This document shows, piece by piece, positions 14,312 to 22,528 of a DNA stretch of 32,907 bases (positions within the stretch are counted from its first letter, which is position 1; each line of letters begins with the position of its first letter). The notes beneath the pieces were generated by a model, which searched no databases, was not told where the DNA came from, and saw only the letters and a list, made by a program, of their open reading frames with translations. The translations under genes were made by a program, and so were the position numbers. Origin of the DNA: a virus; the IMG/VR virus record IMGVR_UViG_3300047463_000209, positions 1 to 32,907 of that record. One strand, given 5' to 3'.

Positions 14312-14319
14312 TATTTATG
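14312..14319 (-). promoter_or_regulatory. Putative late promoter of the GIY-YIG gene (CATAAATA)
   Basis: Minus-strand CATAAATA, five bases (GGTCC), then the ATG at 14306. Both the element and the distance are identical to the promoter of the HNH gene on the opposite strand. +1 is predicted at the A of the ATG. Confidence 0.5.
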
Positions 14320-15429
14320 CTAGAGCGAAAGACCCTTCAACGTGTCCTTGCTTACGTCCTGCTTGACTCCGCCGACGACGTACGATGTGATCTCCGTCTC
14401 CTGTGGAGCGACCTGAACCTCTGATCCACTGATCCACTTCTGTGTCCACGGCAGCGGGTTGGACCCACCCTTGTATGGAGTGTCGAGACCAACAGCAGTC
14501 ATGCGCTTGTTGGCGACCCACTCGACGTACTGGCACAGCAGCTGCTCGTTCAGACCGATCATCGACCCGTCCTTGAACAGGTACTTGGCCCAGGCCTTCT
14601 CCTGCTCTACGGCGTTAACGAACATCTGCACGCACTCCTTCTCAGTCTGCTTGGCGATCTTGACGAAGTCCTTATCGTCATGAGGCAGCGCCTTGAGAAG
14701 CTGCTGAGTGCCGGCTAGATGAAGGTTTTCGTCGCGACAGATAAACTTGATGATCTTAGCGTTACCCTCCATCTTCTTAACCTCAGCGAACGCCCACGAG
14801 CACGCGAACGAGACGTAGAAGCGAATACCCTCGAGAATATTGACTGACACGAGCGCTAACCAGATAGCTTTCTTGTGATCAAATGCATCATAAAAATCAA
14901 TTGGCTGCTTGTCGGCGATACCAAGAGGTCTGATATTATTAAACCAAATCATTTTATCATAATACTTGCCAATATCCTTGGCGCAGTCGACGATCTCCTT
15001 GACGTCCATGAGCTCGTCGAACACTTTGGACGGGTCGGGATATACGTTCTGGATCAGGTACGAGTACGACTTGGAGTGAATGGTCTCAGAGAACGCCCAT
15101 GCCGACAGCCACAGCTCTAGTTCTGGCAGAGAGCAGACGGGTCCGAATGCTAGAGTCGGAGCACGACCCTGCACCGAGTCGAGTAGGATCTGCCTCTTCA
15201 GGTTAGACGTGAAGATGTGCTGCTCGTGCTTGCTCAGCGCCTTGAAGTCTTTGGCGTCGCGAAGGACGTCTACTTCCTGCGGCCGCCAGAAGAACCCGTG
15301 CTGCTTCTCAGTAAGCTTGTCGAGCCACGAGTACTTGTGCTTGTCGTAGCGAGCTAGAGTTACCGGCTCGTCTAGAAAGATCTTGTTATTGGTCTGATCA
15401 CGCTTGCCGTCGACGTCAAATACTGTCAT
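14320..15429 (-). CDS. nrdB: Ribonucleotide reductase class Ia, small subunit
   Basis: At 369 residues this is near the E. coli length. Di-iron ligands and the radical tyrosine can be placed at E. coli-like positions: D84 (LLDSVQG), E115 and H118 (SETIHS), Y122, E199 and E233/H236 (DENLHL). It generates the tyrosyl radical that NrdA uses to reduce NDPs. It overlaps the small gene upstream by 4 bp; that gene in turn abuts nrdA. Confidence 0.96.
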   Translation of the reverse strand: MTVFDVDGKRDQTNNKIFLDEPVTLARYDKHKYSWLDKLTEKQHGFFWRPQEVDVLRDAKDFKALSKHEQHIFTSNLKRQILLDSVQGRAPTLAFGPVCSLPELELWLSAWAFSETIHSKSYSYLIQNVYPDPSKVFDELMDVKEIVDCAKDIGKYYDKMIWFNNIRPLGIADKQPIDFYDAFDHKKAIWLALVSVNILEGIRFYVSFACSWAFAEVKKMEGNAKIIKFICRDENLHLAGTQQLLKALPHDDKDFVKIAKQTEKECVQMFVNAVEQEKAWAKYLFKDGSMIGLNEQLLCQYVEWVANKRMTAVGLDTPYKGGSNPLPWTQKWISGSEVQVAPQETEITSYVVGGVKQDVSKDTLKGLSL

Positions 15430-15641
15430 TTCTTCTCAACAGCCCAGTTAACAGCAACAAAATCGTAAATACATTCTTGTCTAAGCTTATCTCTAAGCAT
15501 ATAATACGCATTGCTGTTCTTCATGTGTCCAACCTTAATTATTTGAGACCACCAGTATTCCCAATATTGATCCATAATCTGATCTTCGTTGATCTCAATC
15601 GGCTTTTCATCGCCTAGTTCATTATATACATAAGTTTTCAT
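15426..15641 (-). CDS. Small conserved protein between nrdA and nrdB
   Basis: A 71-residue acidic protein rich in aromatics (DQYWEYWWSQIIKVG, DFVAVNWAVEKK). A similar small gene occurs between nrdA and nrdB in marine T4-like phages as I recall it. It is coupled at both ends (one base with nrdA, four with nrdB), which argues for a role with RNR, but none is known. It is more AT-rich than its neighbours. Confidence 0.75.
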   Translation of the reverse strand: MKTYVYNELGDEKPIEINEDQIMDQYWEYWWSQIIKVGHMKNSNAYYMLRDKLRQECIYDFVAVNWAVEKK

Positions 15642-17926
15642 TATATCTTGCAGCTGTCGCAGTCTGCTTCCTCTGTCTTGGTTGCCTCGAGCTCTGGTAG
15701 AGCGATCTCACCGGCGTTGTCCGCCGTGTTGAAGTAGTAGAGCTGCTTGCCCCCGTACTTATAGAACATCACCATGTGCCTCATCAGCTCCGACATGGGA
15801 ATCTGCTCGCCGTCGTAGTGGCGAGGGTTATACGACGTGTTCACCGAGATGCCCTGGTCCACAAACTTCTGGATCACGGCGCAGATCTTCAGGTATCCCT
15901 CCGGCGACTTCTGGCTCCAGAGCAGGTCGTACTTGTTCTTCAGCTTTCGAACCTCAGGAACGACCTGCTTCATGACGCCGTCCTTGCTCTGCTTGACCGA
16001 CACCAGGGACCGCGGCGGCTCGATGCCGTTGGTGGAGTTGGACACCTGCGCAGATGTCTCAGCCGGCATAAGCGCCATCAGGGTTGAGTTGCGAATACCC
16101 GATTTCTTTGCCTTCTCACGCAGCGCGCTCCAGTCCATGCGATACACTGGTTTTACTAGCTCGTCGACTTCTTTTTTATACGTGTCGATGGGCATGACGC
16201 CGCGAGAATATTTCGTCTCAAACCAATTGTGGCAGGCACCCTTCTCTTCCGCGAGGTCTACTGACGCCTTAATAAGATAATATGACCAGGCTTCGAGATA
16301 TTCATGGAGCTTATCCAGGCCGGTGCTGTCCACGTCGCTATAGCGTATATCGTTCCTAGCAAGCCAATAAGCGAGGTTAATGACGCCAACGCCCAGAGGG
16401 CGTCGAGCCATGGTGGACACTTTTGCCGCAGCGACCGGATAGTCCTGATAGTCCAGAAGAGAGTCAAGAGCCCTAACGACAAGGTCGCAGGGCCGCTCAA
16501 AGTCAGAAGGCTCACGTATCTTTCCCCAGTTTATTGCGGCGAGCGTGCACAGACTGATCTCACCGGACGGATCGAGCACGTTATTTATTGGCTTGGTCGG
16601 GAGGTCGATCTCGCAGCACAGGTTCGACTGTCGAATCGGCGCCATCTCCTTGACAAACGCGCCGTGGTCGTTGGCGTGGTCTACGTTCATGAGGTAGATT
16701 CGCCCTGTGTCCTTGCGCTCCTGCAGGAAGTTGGAGAACAGCTCGATCGCTGGTATCGTCTTCTTCCTAAGCTTGGTATTCTTCTCGGCGCGCTCGTACA
16801 GCTCCCGGAACTTATCAACGTCGGTGAAGAACGCCTCGTACATCTCCGGGACGTCGTGCGGTGAGAACAGGGTTATGCTTTCACCGGACAGCAGCCGCTC
16901 GTACATGACCTTGTTGAACTGGACGCAGTAGTCCATGTGACGGATACGATTGTCCTCGGTACCCTTGTTGTTCTTCAGGACCAGAAGGTCCTCTACCTCC
17001 AGATGCCAAGCAGGGTAGTATAGAGTAGCCGCGCCGTTTCTAACGCTTCCCTGTGAGCACGATCGAACTGCTGATTGAAATAACCTGTAGAATGGAATAA
17101 CACCAGTATGGCTAGTATCCCCGTTGCGAACAGGAGACCCAAGAGCGCGAATACGACCGGCACCGATTCCAATACCAGCTTTTTGAGAAACGTACTTAGT
17201 GATAGCAGATGCCGTAGCAGTAATTGAGTCGAGAGAGTCGTCAGTCTCGATGAGAACGCAAGAGCTGAACTGCTTCTGGGGAGTTCTGAGTCCAGCCATG
17301 ATCGGAGTTGGGAGAGATATTTGGAAAGTAGATAGCGCATCGTAGAATTCCTTCACCCATTTAAGCCTTGTTTCCTTAGAATAACGCATAAATAAAATCA
17401 TAGAGATAAGCATCATAGCCATCTGAGGCGTCTCAAAGATCTTACCGGTAACGCGATTCTTTACCAGGTACTTACCGCGAAACTGCTCCATGCCGGCGTA
17501 GGCGATGTCGAAGTCACGGTCGTGATCGATGTAGCTATTGAGAACGGCCATCTCGTCCAGAGTATACTCGTTGAGAATCTCCTTGTCGTAATAGCCGTAT
17601 GATACAACTTCTATGATGTGATTAGACAGCTCCCATGGAACATGAGAATTATATACCTCCTTGCGGAGGTGGTAGTTGATAAGCCGGCCGGCCGCGTACT
17701 GGTATCCAGGAGTGTCTTCCGATATCAGGTCGGCCGCGGCCTTGATGAGAGTCTCCTGAATCTCCGACGTCTTCATCCCGTTGTAGAACTGGATGTGAGA
17801 TCGCATCTCGATCTCAGACGCCGACACCGTGCTTAAGCCCTCGCAGGCCCACATAGTTACTCTGTGAAACTTGTCGAGGTTCAACGGCTCTCTGCGACCG
17901 TCACGCTTAATTACGGTGAGCGTCAT
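15641..17926 (-). CDS. nrdA: Ribonucleotide reductase class Ia, large subunit
   Basis: A 761-residue protein, the same size as E. coli NrdA. An ATP-cone-like start (VIKRDGRREPLNLDKF) comes first. Active-site cysteines are placed at C223 (FSSCVLIETDDS), C437 in NLCCEI (N435, C437, E439) and C460 (GEISLCTLAA). The C-terminal pair C756/C759 (CDSC) accepts electrons from glutaredoxin. No intein or intron is visible. A strong AAGGAG precedes the ATG. It is the first gene of the nrdA-small gene-nrdB set, 32 bp from thyX. Confidence 0.97.
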   Translation of the reverse strand: MTLTVIKRDGRREPLNLDKFHRVTMWACEGLSTVSASEIEMRSHIQFYNGMKTSEIQETLIKAAADLISEDTPGYQYAAGRLINYHLRKEVYNSHVPWELSNHIIEVVSYGYYDKEILNEYTLDEMAVLNSYIDHDRDFDIAYAGMEQFRGKYLVKNRVTGKIFETPQMAMMLISMILFMRYSKETRLKWVKEFYDALSTFQISLPTPIMAGLRTPQKQFSSCVLIETDDSLDSITATASAITKYVSQKAGIGIGAGRIRALGSPVRNGDTSHTGVIPFYRLFQSAVRSCSQGSVRNGAATLYYPAWHLEVEDLLVLKNNKGTEDNRIRHMDYCVQFNKVMYERLLSGESITLFSPHDVPEMYEAFFTDVDKFRELYERAEKNTKLRKKTIPAIELFSNFLQERKDTGRIYLMNVDHANDHGAFVKEMAPIRQSNLCCEIDLPTKPINNVLDPSGEISLCTLAAINWGKIREPSDFERPCDLVVRALDSLLDYQDYPVAAAKVSTMARRPLGVGVINLAYWLARNDIRYSDVDSTGLDKLHEYLEAWSYYLIKASVDLAEEKGACHNWFETKYSRGVMPIDTYKKEVDELVKPVYRMDWSALREKAKKSGIRNSTLMALMPAETSAQVSNSTNGIEPPRSLVSVKQSKDGVMKQVVPEVRKLKNKYDLLWSQKSPEGYLKICAVIQKFVDQGISVNTSYNPRHYDGEQIPMSELMRHMVMFYKYGGKQLYYFNTADNAGEIALPELEATKTEEADCDSCKI

Positions 17927-17958
17927 TCATACTCCTTAATATTGCGATATATTTAGCC

Positions 17959-18624
17959 TCACCCGTGAAGGCTGTCGCGCAGGGTTGGAAATTCTCTTGT
18001 TAACTCATACCACGCGGAGGTAGCTACGTCGCGGTGCTCTCTCTGAGTACCGTTAGACATTCGAAGCTCGCAGTAGTGAATCCACGAGCGAACGGAACCG
18101 GCCATGTACATGCGAGACACAGTTAATCCCTCTGGCAGCACGGCGCGCGCCTGCTCCTTGGCTATGCCAGAATCGATGGCCCACTTATACACCTCGTTAA
18201 TGGTATCTAATACTTTTTGCTGGTAGTTGTCCCAATTATTTTGAAGGCGCTCGTCATCAGTTTCGATGCTGTTCTGCCTATTTTTAACGTCTTGTAAACG
18301 AGCTTTTCTATAAACAAAACCTAGGTCTTTAGTAGGATCGGCGTAGCGTTGACTGAACTCCTGAAACGAGAACGAGCGATGTCGCAGGATCTGGCGCGCG
18401 ATATCACGTGTTGTGGTGATCTCCATGACCACGTGAACCATCTCGAACGGAGACCAGTGCTTATTCTTCTTGAGATAAGTTATCAGCTTCGAAGCCGTCT
18501 CTTTATTAGACTGGTTAGCTGGATTAGAGACTCTAGCTACGTACGCGATAAACTCGTCTGCGTTGTAGCAGTCAGGGTTTAATCCTACTGGTTCTGTCTT
18601 TGCCACTAATCTCGCGTGATGCAT
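17959..18624 (-). CDS. thyX: Flavin-dependent thymidylate synthase
   Basis: A 221-residue protein with the ThyX signature RHRSFSFQEFSQR (81-93, RHRxxSxxxxSxR), plus HWSPFEMVHVVMEI and a C-terminal CELRMSNGTQREHRDVA segment. It makes dTMP from dUMP with FAD and methylenetetrahydrofolate, and supplements RNR. AGAGGAT precedes the ATG. The small gene upstream overlaps it by 53 bp. Confidence 0.96.
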   Translation of the reverse strand: MHHARLVAKTEPVGLNPDCYNADEFIAYVARVSNPANQSNKETASKLITYLKKNKHWSPFEMVHVVMEITTTRDIARQILRHRSFSFQEFSQRYADPTKDLGFVYRKARLQDVKNRQNSIETDDERLQNNWDNYQQKVLDTINEVYKWAIDSGIAKEQARAVLPEGLTVSRMYMAGSVRSWIHYCELRMSNGTQREHRDVATSAWYELTREFPTLRDSLHG

Positions 18625-18799
18625 CGTTATATCCTCTTATAAACTCAACCAACGGCTTCTTGCTCGCGAGCTTGCCGTATAGAAAGATCAGGCTGGGGTA
18701 CGCGTAATCGAGCCCGGCGCGCTCGTCGAGCGCGGCGTGCTTTCCCTCCAGCCTCGCGTAGAACATCTCCTGCTCGCTCAGGCAGCGACCCGCTTCCAT
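18572..18799 (-). CDS. Small conserved phage protein between primase and thyX
   Basis: A 75-residue protein, MEAGRCLSEQEMFYARLEGKH..., with DYAYPSLIFLYGKLASKKPLVEFIRGYNDA. The pattern is familiar from T4-like genomes but unassigned. It overlaps primase by 22 bp and thyX by 53 bp in different frames; the long 3' overlap is unusual. An ATG at 18766 is an alternative start, but AGGAG then touches the codon. The overlaps are the main reason for doubt. Confidence 0.6.
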   Translation of the reverse strand: MEAGRCLSEQEMFYARLEGKHAALDERAGLDYAYPSLIFLYGKLASKKPLVEFIRGYNDASREISGKDRTSRIKP

Positions 18800-19812
18800 C
18801 TGCTCAACTCCATCTCTGCTCTAAGCCCAGAATAGGTATTCGCGTCGATCACCGACACCAGCTGATCGCGCGACATATTCCCATATCTTACCATATCGTT
18901 GACGTCCTTGTACACTACATTTTCTGGCCAGAAACAGACCTTGAAACCCTGCCTGGCAGCTTTTCCCATCTTCTGGGCGGTCTCGCGAGATCGACGCTCG
19001 TTGTCATATACCACGACCATGTCTTCTATAGAGCACACCGACTGGGCAGCGCGCAGGTCACCGCCGGCTGTCGCGATCGCGTTTGGTAAAAACATGGAGT
19101 CGATCGGGCCCTCGAGAACGTAGGTCTTGCCCGCGCGGAGCTCGTCTAACCCGTAGATCTTCGGCACGCTCTCGTCCAGCACGATCGTGATATACTTTGA
19201 CTTAGATCCAGCGCTCATCGATCGACCCTGAAGAGCGTGGACCTTGGATTCACGATTGATGAATGGTATCACCAGCCGCGGCTCGTCGTGCGCCAGCGCA
19301 CCGTCAGAGAACTTACCAGGGATAAGCGTGTTGACGTAGGCGCAGAATGCGTCGGTGACGAACAGCTTGTAGTGGTACTCCGGCGGGATCTTTCGATCCA
19401 TCACATATTTCTTTATCGGGTCGTTGTGGTGCAGGGCGCTGACTCGAGTAAGACTCTTGAGCGGGTCTGACCTCTCAAACACCGGCCTGAAGTCGAAGCT
19501 TACCGGATGCACGATCTTTGGAGGGTTGAAACCTGGCGCGCCATCGCGCATGGACTCGAGCTTATACTCACGGTATAGACCCTCGTCCAATGTTTTAATT
19601 AACTTGGGCAGGCTCATGGACGCGTTGCAGTTATGGCAGTAGAAGCGACTCTTGCCAGACTTCTCAAAGATCCAACCACGGGCCTTAGTCTTACTCTTCT
19701 TTGAGTCCCCACAGATGGGGCACCGAAAGTTATAGCTGTTTCCCGACTTCTTCTTAAATCCAGTCAGCCTAGACGAGACTAGACCGATGTACTTGCTCTC
19801 GAGCCAGTCCAT
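18778..19812 (-). CDS. 61: DNA primase (T4 gp61-like)
   Basis: A 344-residue protein, the T4 gp61 length. A zinc-binding module has CPIC (C31, C34) and CHNC (C59, C62). The TOPRIM core has VLEGPIDSM (E234, D238) and VVVYDNE (D270). It makes RNA primers at the fork together with gp41. A good sigma70-type promoter lies 28 bp upstream. In T4, 41 and 61 are adjacent; here they are separated by about 11 kb of late genes. Confidence 0.95.
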   Translation of the reverse strand: MDWLESKYIGLVSSRLTGFKKKSGNSYNFRCPICGDSKKSKTKARGWIFEKSGKSRFYCHNCNASMSLPKLIKTLDEGLYREYKLESMRDGAPGFNPPKIVHPVSFDFRPVFERSDPLKSLTRVSALHHNDPIKKYVMDRKIPPEYHYKLFVTDAFCAYVNTLIPGKFSDGALAHDEPRLVIPFINRESKVHALQGRSMSAGSKSKYITIVLDESVPKIYGLDELRAGKTYVLEGPIDSMFLPNAIATAGGDLRAAQSVCSIEDMVVVYDNERRSRETAQKMGKAARQGFKVCFWPENVVYKDVNDMVRYGNMSRDQLVSVIDANTYSGLRAEMELSRWKRVAA

Positions 19813-19840
19813 AAAACACCACTAATAAAAGGCATAGCCT

Positions 19841-19869
19841 ATTATACAACCAATGACGGCTGTTGTAAA
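19841..19869 (-). promoter_or_regulatory. Putative sigma70-type promoter of the primase-nrd operon
   Basis: Minus strand: TTTACA (19869-19864), 17-bp spacer, TATAAT (19846-19841). The -10 is perfect and the -35 is one base from TTGACA. A short GGC-ATA-GCC hairpin follows in the leader. Confidence 0.7.
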
Positions 19870-19872
19870 CTA

Positions 19873-20265
19873 CTATTTTATGAGATGGAGTAGATTTATT
19901 GTAACGGTAGCTATCGAAATGAGGACGCTGAGACCGATGCTGAGACCAACGCCCATCCATATATAGCGCGCTAAACTGGTGATCTTATCGTTCAGACGGT
20001 TATGCTGATCAAGGCTTCTATCAGCATTCTTCTTGATTTCTTCCATAATACCAGAAGTCTTCTGATCTATCTCTTTATATAGATCGCCTGTAACGTCTTT
20101 TATTTCGAGACGTCTTTTCTCAACCTCGTCGCTCAGAATTTCATGTGTTTTTTCATGCTGGTTTAAACGCTGCTCGTGCAATGCTAACATCTTACTGATG
20201 TCCGCATGGATGTCTGCTAGCTTATCTATAGCACGACGTATATCTGATGTTCTAGCAGCTACCAT
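19873..20265 (-). CDS. Coiled-coil protein with C-terminal membrane helix
   Basis: A 130-residue protein. Residues about 5-90 are long heptad-like helices (IRRAIDKLADIHADISKMLALHEQRLNQHEKTH). The end, IWMGVGLSIGLSVLISIATVTINLL, is a single hydrophobic membrane segment with only LIK-like residues after it, so the coiled coil would face the cytoplasm. A similar conserved family occurs in T4-like phages. A role in lysis timing or superinfection exclusion is possible but not shown. It begins next to the end of its upstream neighbour. Confidence 0.75.
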   Translation of the reverse strand: MVAARTSDIRRAIDKLADIHADISKMLALHEQRLNQHEKTHEILSDEVEKRRLEIKDVTGDLYKEIDQKTSGIMEEIKKNADRSLDQHNRLNDKITSLARYIWMGVGLSIGLSVLISIATVTINLLHLIK

Positions 20266-20266
20266 G

Positions 20267-20536
20267 TTAAACTGGCTTTCTTTTGAACATCGAAAATTTC
20301 TTTAGCTTACGCTTACCAATCTGCAGCAGCGGGTCGTAAGTCTGAATTGGTCCCTGCGACGAGCTGGAAGCGCCCATGGCGTTGACGGGAGTAGTAGAGT
20401 CTGTCTCATTAACCATACGCTTGTCACGCTTGCGATCATAGACCTTCTTGCTCTTGACAACGCGCTTTGAGAAGCGAGCGTCCTTGAACAGCTCTAGAGC
20501 TCTGCGGGCAGTTCTATCTGGTTTCTTCTTTGACAT
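20267..20536 (-). CDS. Small basic conserved phage protein
   Basis: An 89-residue, strongly basic protein (MSKKKPDRTARRALELFKDARFSKRVVKSKKVYDRKRDKR). A neutral serine-rich middle (NAMGASSSSQGPIQTYDPLLQIG) and a basic tail (KRKLKKFSMFKRKPV) follow. It is probably DNA-binding or virion-internal; no domain is recognised. It overlaps the start codon of the upstream gene's stop by one base, as expected in this tightly packed set. Confidence 0.7.
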   Translation of the reverse strand: MSKKKPDRTARRALELFKDARFSKRVVKSKKVYDRKRDKRMVNETDSTTPVNAMGASSSSQGPIQTYDPLLQIGKRKLKKFSMFKRKPV

Positions 20537-20925
20537 CAGATCTTCCTCAGTCTCTCTACTATTACTGCGTCCATGGTTATCATGTCTAGATCCACGACGG
20601 TCGCCTCACCTATATTATATAGCTTGTCCGGAAGGACATTCAACAGCACCAGAAACGGCATGATGTGGCCAAAATAGTCGCCGAGCTTTAAGTACAGAAT
20701 CCTGCACACATGCTCAGCGCCAAACATATTATTCAATACTATAATATGATTTAGGATCAATCGCTCCTTGAGCTCACCGGTCTCTAAGTACCGGGTCAGG
20801 AGCTTCTTGATATACTTGAGTCTCTTGAGGTCTTCGAGAAACTCATCAGTCGAACAGCAATACGAGTTATCGTAATGCTTGGCCGCATATATCAAAAAGT
20901 TTTCATCACTTAGTGTCTCATGCAT
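20536..20925 (-). CDS. Conserved T4-like phage protein, unknown function
   Basis: A 129-residue helical protein, MHETLSDENFLIYAAKHYDN, with STDEFLEDLKRLKYIKKLLTRYLETGELKERLILNHIIVLNNMFG. This is a very well conserved T4-like family of unknown function. The hydrophobic stretch in the middle is amphipathic rather than a clear membrane helix. It lies just after a virion-type gene and is probably part of the late block. Confidence 0.8.
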   Translation of the reverse strand: MHETLSDENFLIYAAKHYDNSYCCSTDEFLEDLKRLKYIKKLLTRYLETGELKERLILNHIIVLNNMFGAEHVCRILYLKLGDYFGHIMPFLVLLNVLPDKLYNIGEATVVDLDMITMDAVIVERLRKI

Positions 20926-20929
20926 ATCA

Positions 20930-21547
20930 TTATGTTAGTCGAATTTTTACATTACCGTCTGAATCGTAGTAAAGTCCATTAATTGCTACGCCACCAGCAG
21001 CTGCCAATGTTGAATTTGCATACGGCCCAGATATATTATATGCAGTAGTTTGCTCGGTATTATCTGGAAAAACAATAGTATTAGTTTCAGGCTCAAATAC
21101 CCAGCTAGCTGCTTGACCATTAGATTTTGGTAACTCAATATTAAATGATACAGTATTTGGTGTCGAAAAGCTAGTTCTTAGATATGCATATCCAGTTACT
21201 TCGGTATTCGCGGCGTCATTTCCGGTATAACTGTATGCTAATGTTACCCAAATAGAACCTTCGCCGTCACTTGAGTAAATATCAATACCATTAGAAAGTT
21301 CTAAGTCGCCAATATAACCTACTGTATTACCAGTAGTTACTGTAATAATGCCAGTATTTGACATACTGAAAGTAGCATTAGAATTTCTCAGCCTTGACAG
21401 CGAGATAGAGTTTGCTACGTTGTTTAGAGAAACAGTACGAGTAGAAGGCGAAGCAGAGTTTGCCTGATAAAGGAATACTAAACGGTCCGAGCCGGCTATG
21501 GTATTAGCCGTAGCCAGCTCGGATGTCTTTTTAGCGGTGTCGGTCAT
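20930..21547 (-). CDS. Probable virion structural protein (fibre/appendage-like)
   Basis: A 205-residue, Ser/Thr/Asn-rich, beta-type protein. It begins TAKKTSELATANTIAGSDRLVFLYQ, a start typical of phage appendage proteins, and ends GGVAINGLYYDSDGNVKIRLT, a closing motif shared by many T4-like fibre-type proteins. The middle alternates short strands. It probably decorates the head or forms part of a fibre. It follows another virion-type gene in the late block. Confidence 0.65.
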   Translation of the reverse strand: MTDTAKKTSELATANTIAGSDRLVFLYQANSASPSTRTVSLNNVANSISLSRLRNSNATFSMSNTGIITVTTGNTVGYIGDLELSNGIDIYSSDGEGSIWVTLAYSYTGNDAANTEVTGYAYLRTSFSTPNTVSFNIELPKSNGQAASWVFEPETNTIVFPDNTEQTTAYNISGPYANSTLAAAGGVAINGLYYDSDGNVKIRLT

Positions 21548-21565
21548 AACCAGCTACTCGCTAGA

Positions 21566-22315
21566 TTATCTACCCGGATAGTAGGTGTTATCCGAAGAAG
21601 CGTCAGCCACAGTAGTAACGTCGCCGACCACACCAGTAGCCGATGTGGTGTTAGAGCCGAGAGAGCCCATGGCCACTAGCGTCTCTGTATGAACTCGACC
21701 AGCACGTCCTCCGGCTGTTACTACGAACCTAGTAACCGTAGTATTACCGGTAGCAGTTCCACCAGTAGAATTAGTGATGGCTAAGTTTGAAACTGGAATC
21801 GACGTTACTAAGAATCCAGCGCCAGGATTGGTGATCGTCAGCGCTACATTACCACCCGTTGAGTTAGTAGACATCGCGATAGCTGCGTTACCGCCGGCCT
21901 GTGTCGACTCAACTACTAGAACGTCATTATTATCGTAGCCAGACATGCCAGTCATGCTAGAAATCGTTACGCTTACTACTGGTCCGGTACCAGCCTTGCG
22001 ATACACCCAACCAGCATGAGCTGGATGATCAGCGGCATTATTATTGACGTTGTTAGCCATTTCCTGCGCGCTGACGCCGAAGATACCAGCAGCCATGCCA
22101 GTAATAAATGATCCTGGAGTAGCGTTTGAAAACATAGCTACGTCTACGCTAGCGCGAGAACCGGCCGAAGTGTTACCAAAGTGTGAGTTTGTTACCATCA
22201 CACTGGTACCACCCTTTACCAATGCCCAGGTACCGATCGGCGCGCCATTCGACGTTTCCTTAGTAGTCGTGCTGTTGGCGGTTACAGCCTGATCGTTTCT
22301 GCCCCATTGTGCCAT
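21566..22315 (-). CDS. Probable virion structural protein
   Basis: A 249-residue, Gly/Ser/Thr/Asn-rich beta protein beginning MAQWGRNDQAV. The end, GRAGRVHTETLVAMGSLGS...SSDNTYYPGR, is a pattern I associate with conserved structural proteins of marine T4-like phages. Repeated STGGN/GGTATGN strings suggest repeated short strands. An exact late promoter (TATAAATA) lies 30 bp upstream and AGGAG precedes the ATG, which supports late, high expression. Confidence 0.72.
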   Translation of the reverse strand: MAQWGRNDQAVTANSTTTKETSNGAPIGTWALVKGGTSVMVTNSHFGNTSAGSRASVDVAMFSNATPGSFITGMAAGIFGVSAQEMANNVNNNAADHPAHAGWVYRKAGTGPVVSVTISSMTGMSGYDNNDVLVVESTQAGGNAAIAMSTNSTGGNVALTITNPGAGFLVTSIPVSNLAITNSTGGTATGNTTVTRFVVTAGGRAGRVHTETLVAMGSLGSNTTSATGVVGDVTTVADASSDNTYYPGR

Positions 22316-22345
22316 ATCTTTGATCTCCTGATTAAATTCTTGACC

Positions 22346-22353
22346 TATTTATA
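22346..22353 (-). promoter_or_regulatory. T4-type late promoter (exact TATAAATA)
   Basis: Minus-strand TATAAATA, an exact match to the T4 late element, 30 bp before the ATG at 22315. The predicted start is about 22340, giving a leader with AGGAG. Confidence 0.75.
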
Positions 22354-22357
22354 GCTA

Positions 22358-22528
22358 TTAATCGCTCACGGTATAGTCAGCATGATCATGACTAGGGCTA
22401 ACACCCGAGTAGTCCTGATTAGCGCCGCGAAGAGGCGACGAGACGTTAGTCGGAGGAGTTGGATGGTCCTCCGACTTCTTCTTCTTAGCAGTCTTCCTAG
22501 CCTCACTGAAGCTTAAGAACTTCCTCAT
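22358..22528 (-). CDS. 56-residue protein with CTS-like start
   Basis: Begins MRKFLSFSEARKTAKKKKSEDHP, is serine/proline-rich in the middle and ends HDHADYTVSD. The ATG overlaps the upstream stop as ATGA, so it is coupled to the scaffold-like gene. The first ten residues resemble the amphipathic capsid-targeting starts of T4 internal proteins, with a possible cut after FSE. It is basic and probably disordered. No function is known. Confidence 0.6.
   Translation of the reverse strand: MRKFLSFSEARKTAKKKKSEDHPTPPTNVSSPLRGANQDYSGVSPSHDHADYTVSD

Noticed and set aside
16575-16586. AATAAATA-like late promoter inside nrdA, and similar elements at about 9415 and 32590
   Set aside because: They lie deep in coding sequence with no start codon nearby on the proper side and are probably chance A/T strings.
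16304-16864. Plus-strand frame of 186 codons inside nrdA
   Set aside because: It lies wholly inside a gene with intact catalytic residues and has no recognisable protein features.
15641-17926. Intron or intein in nrdA or nrdB, prompted by the nearby homing endonucleases
   Set aside because: Both proteins are of normal length with catalytic residues at the expected positions and no insertion.
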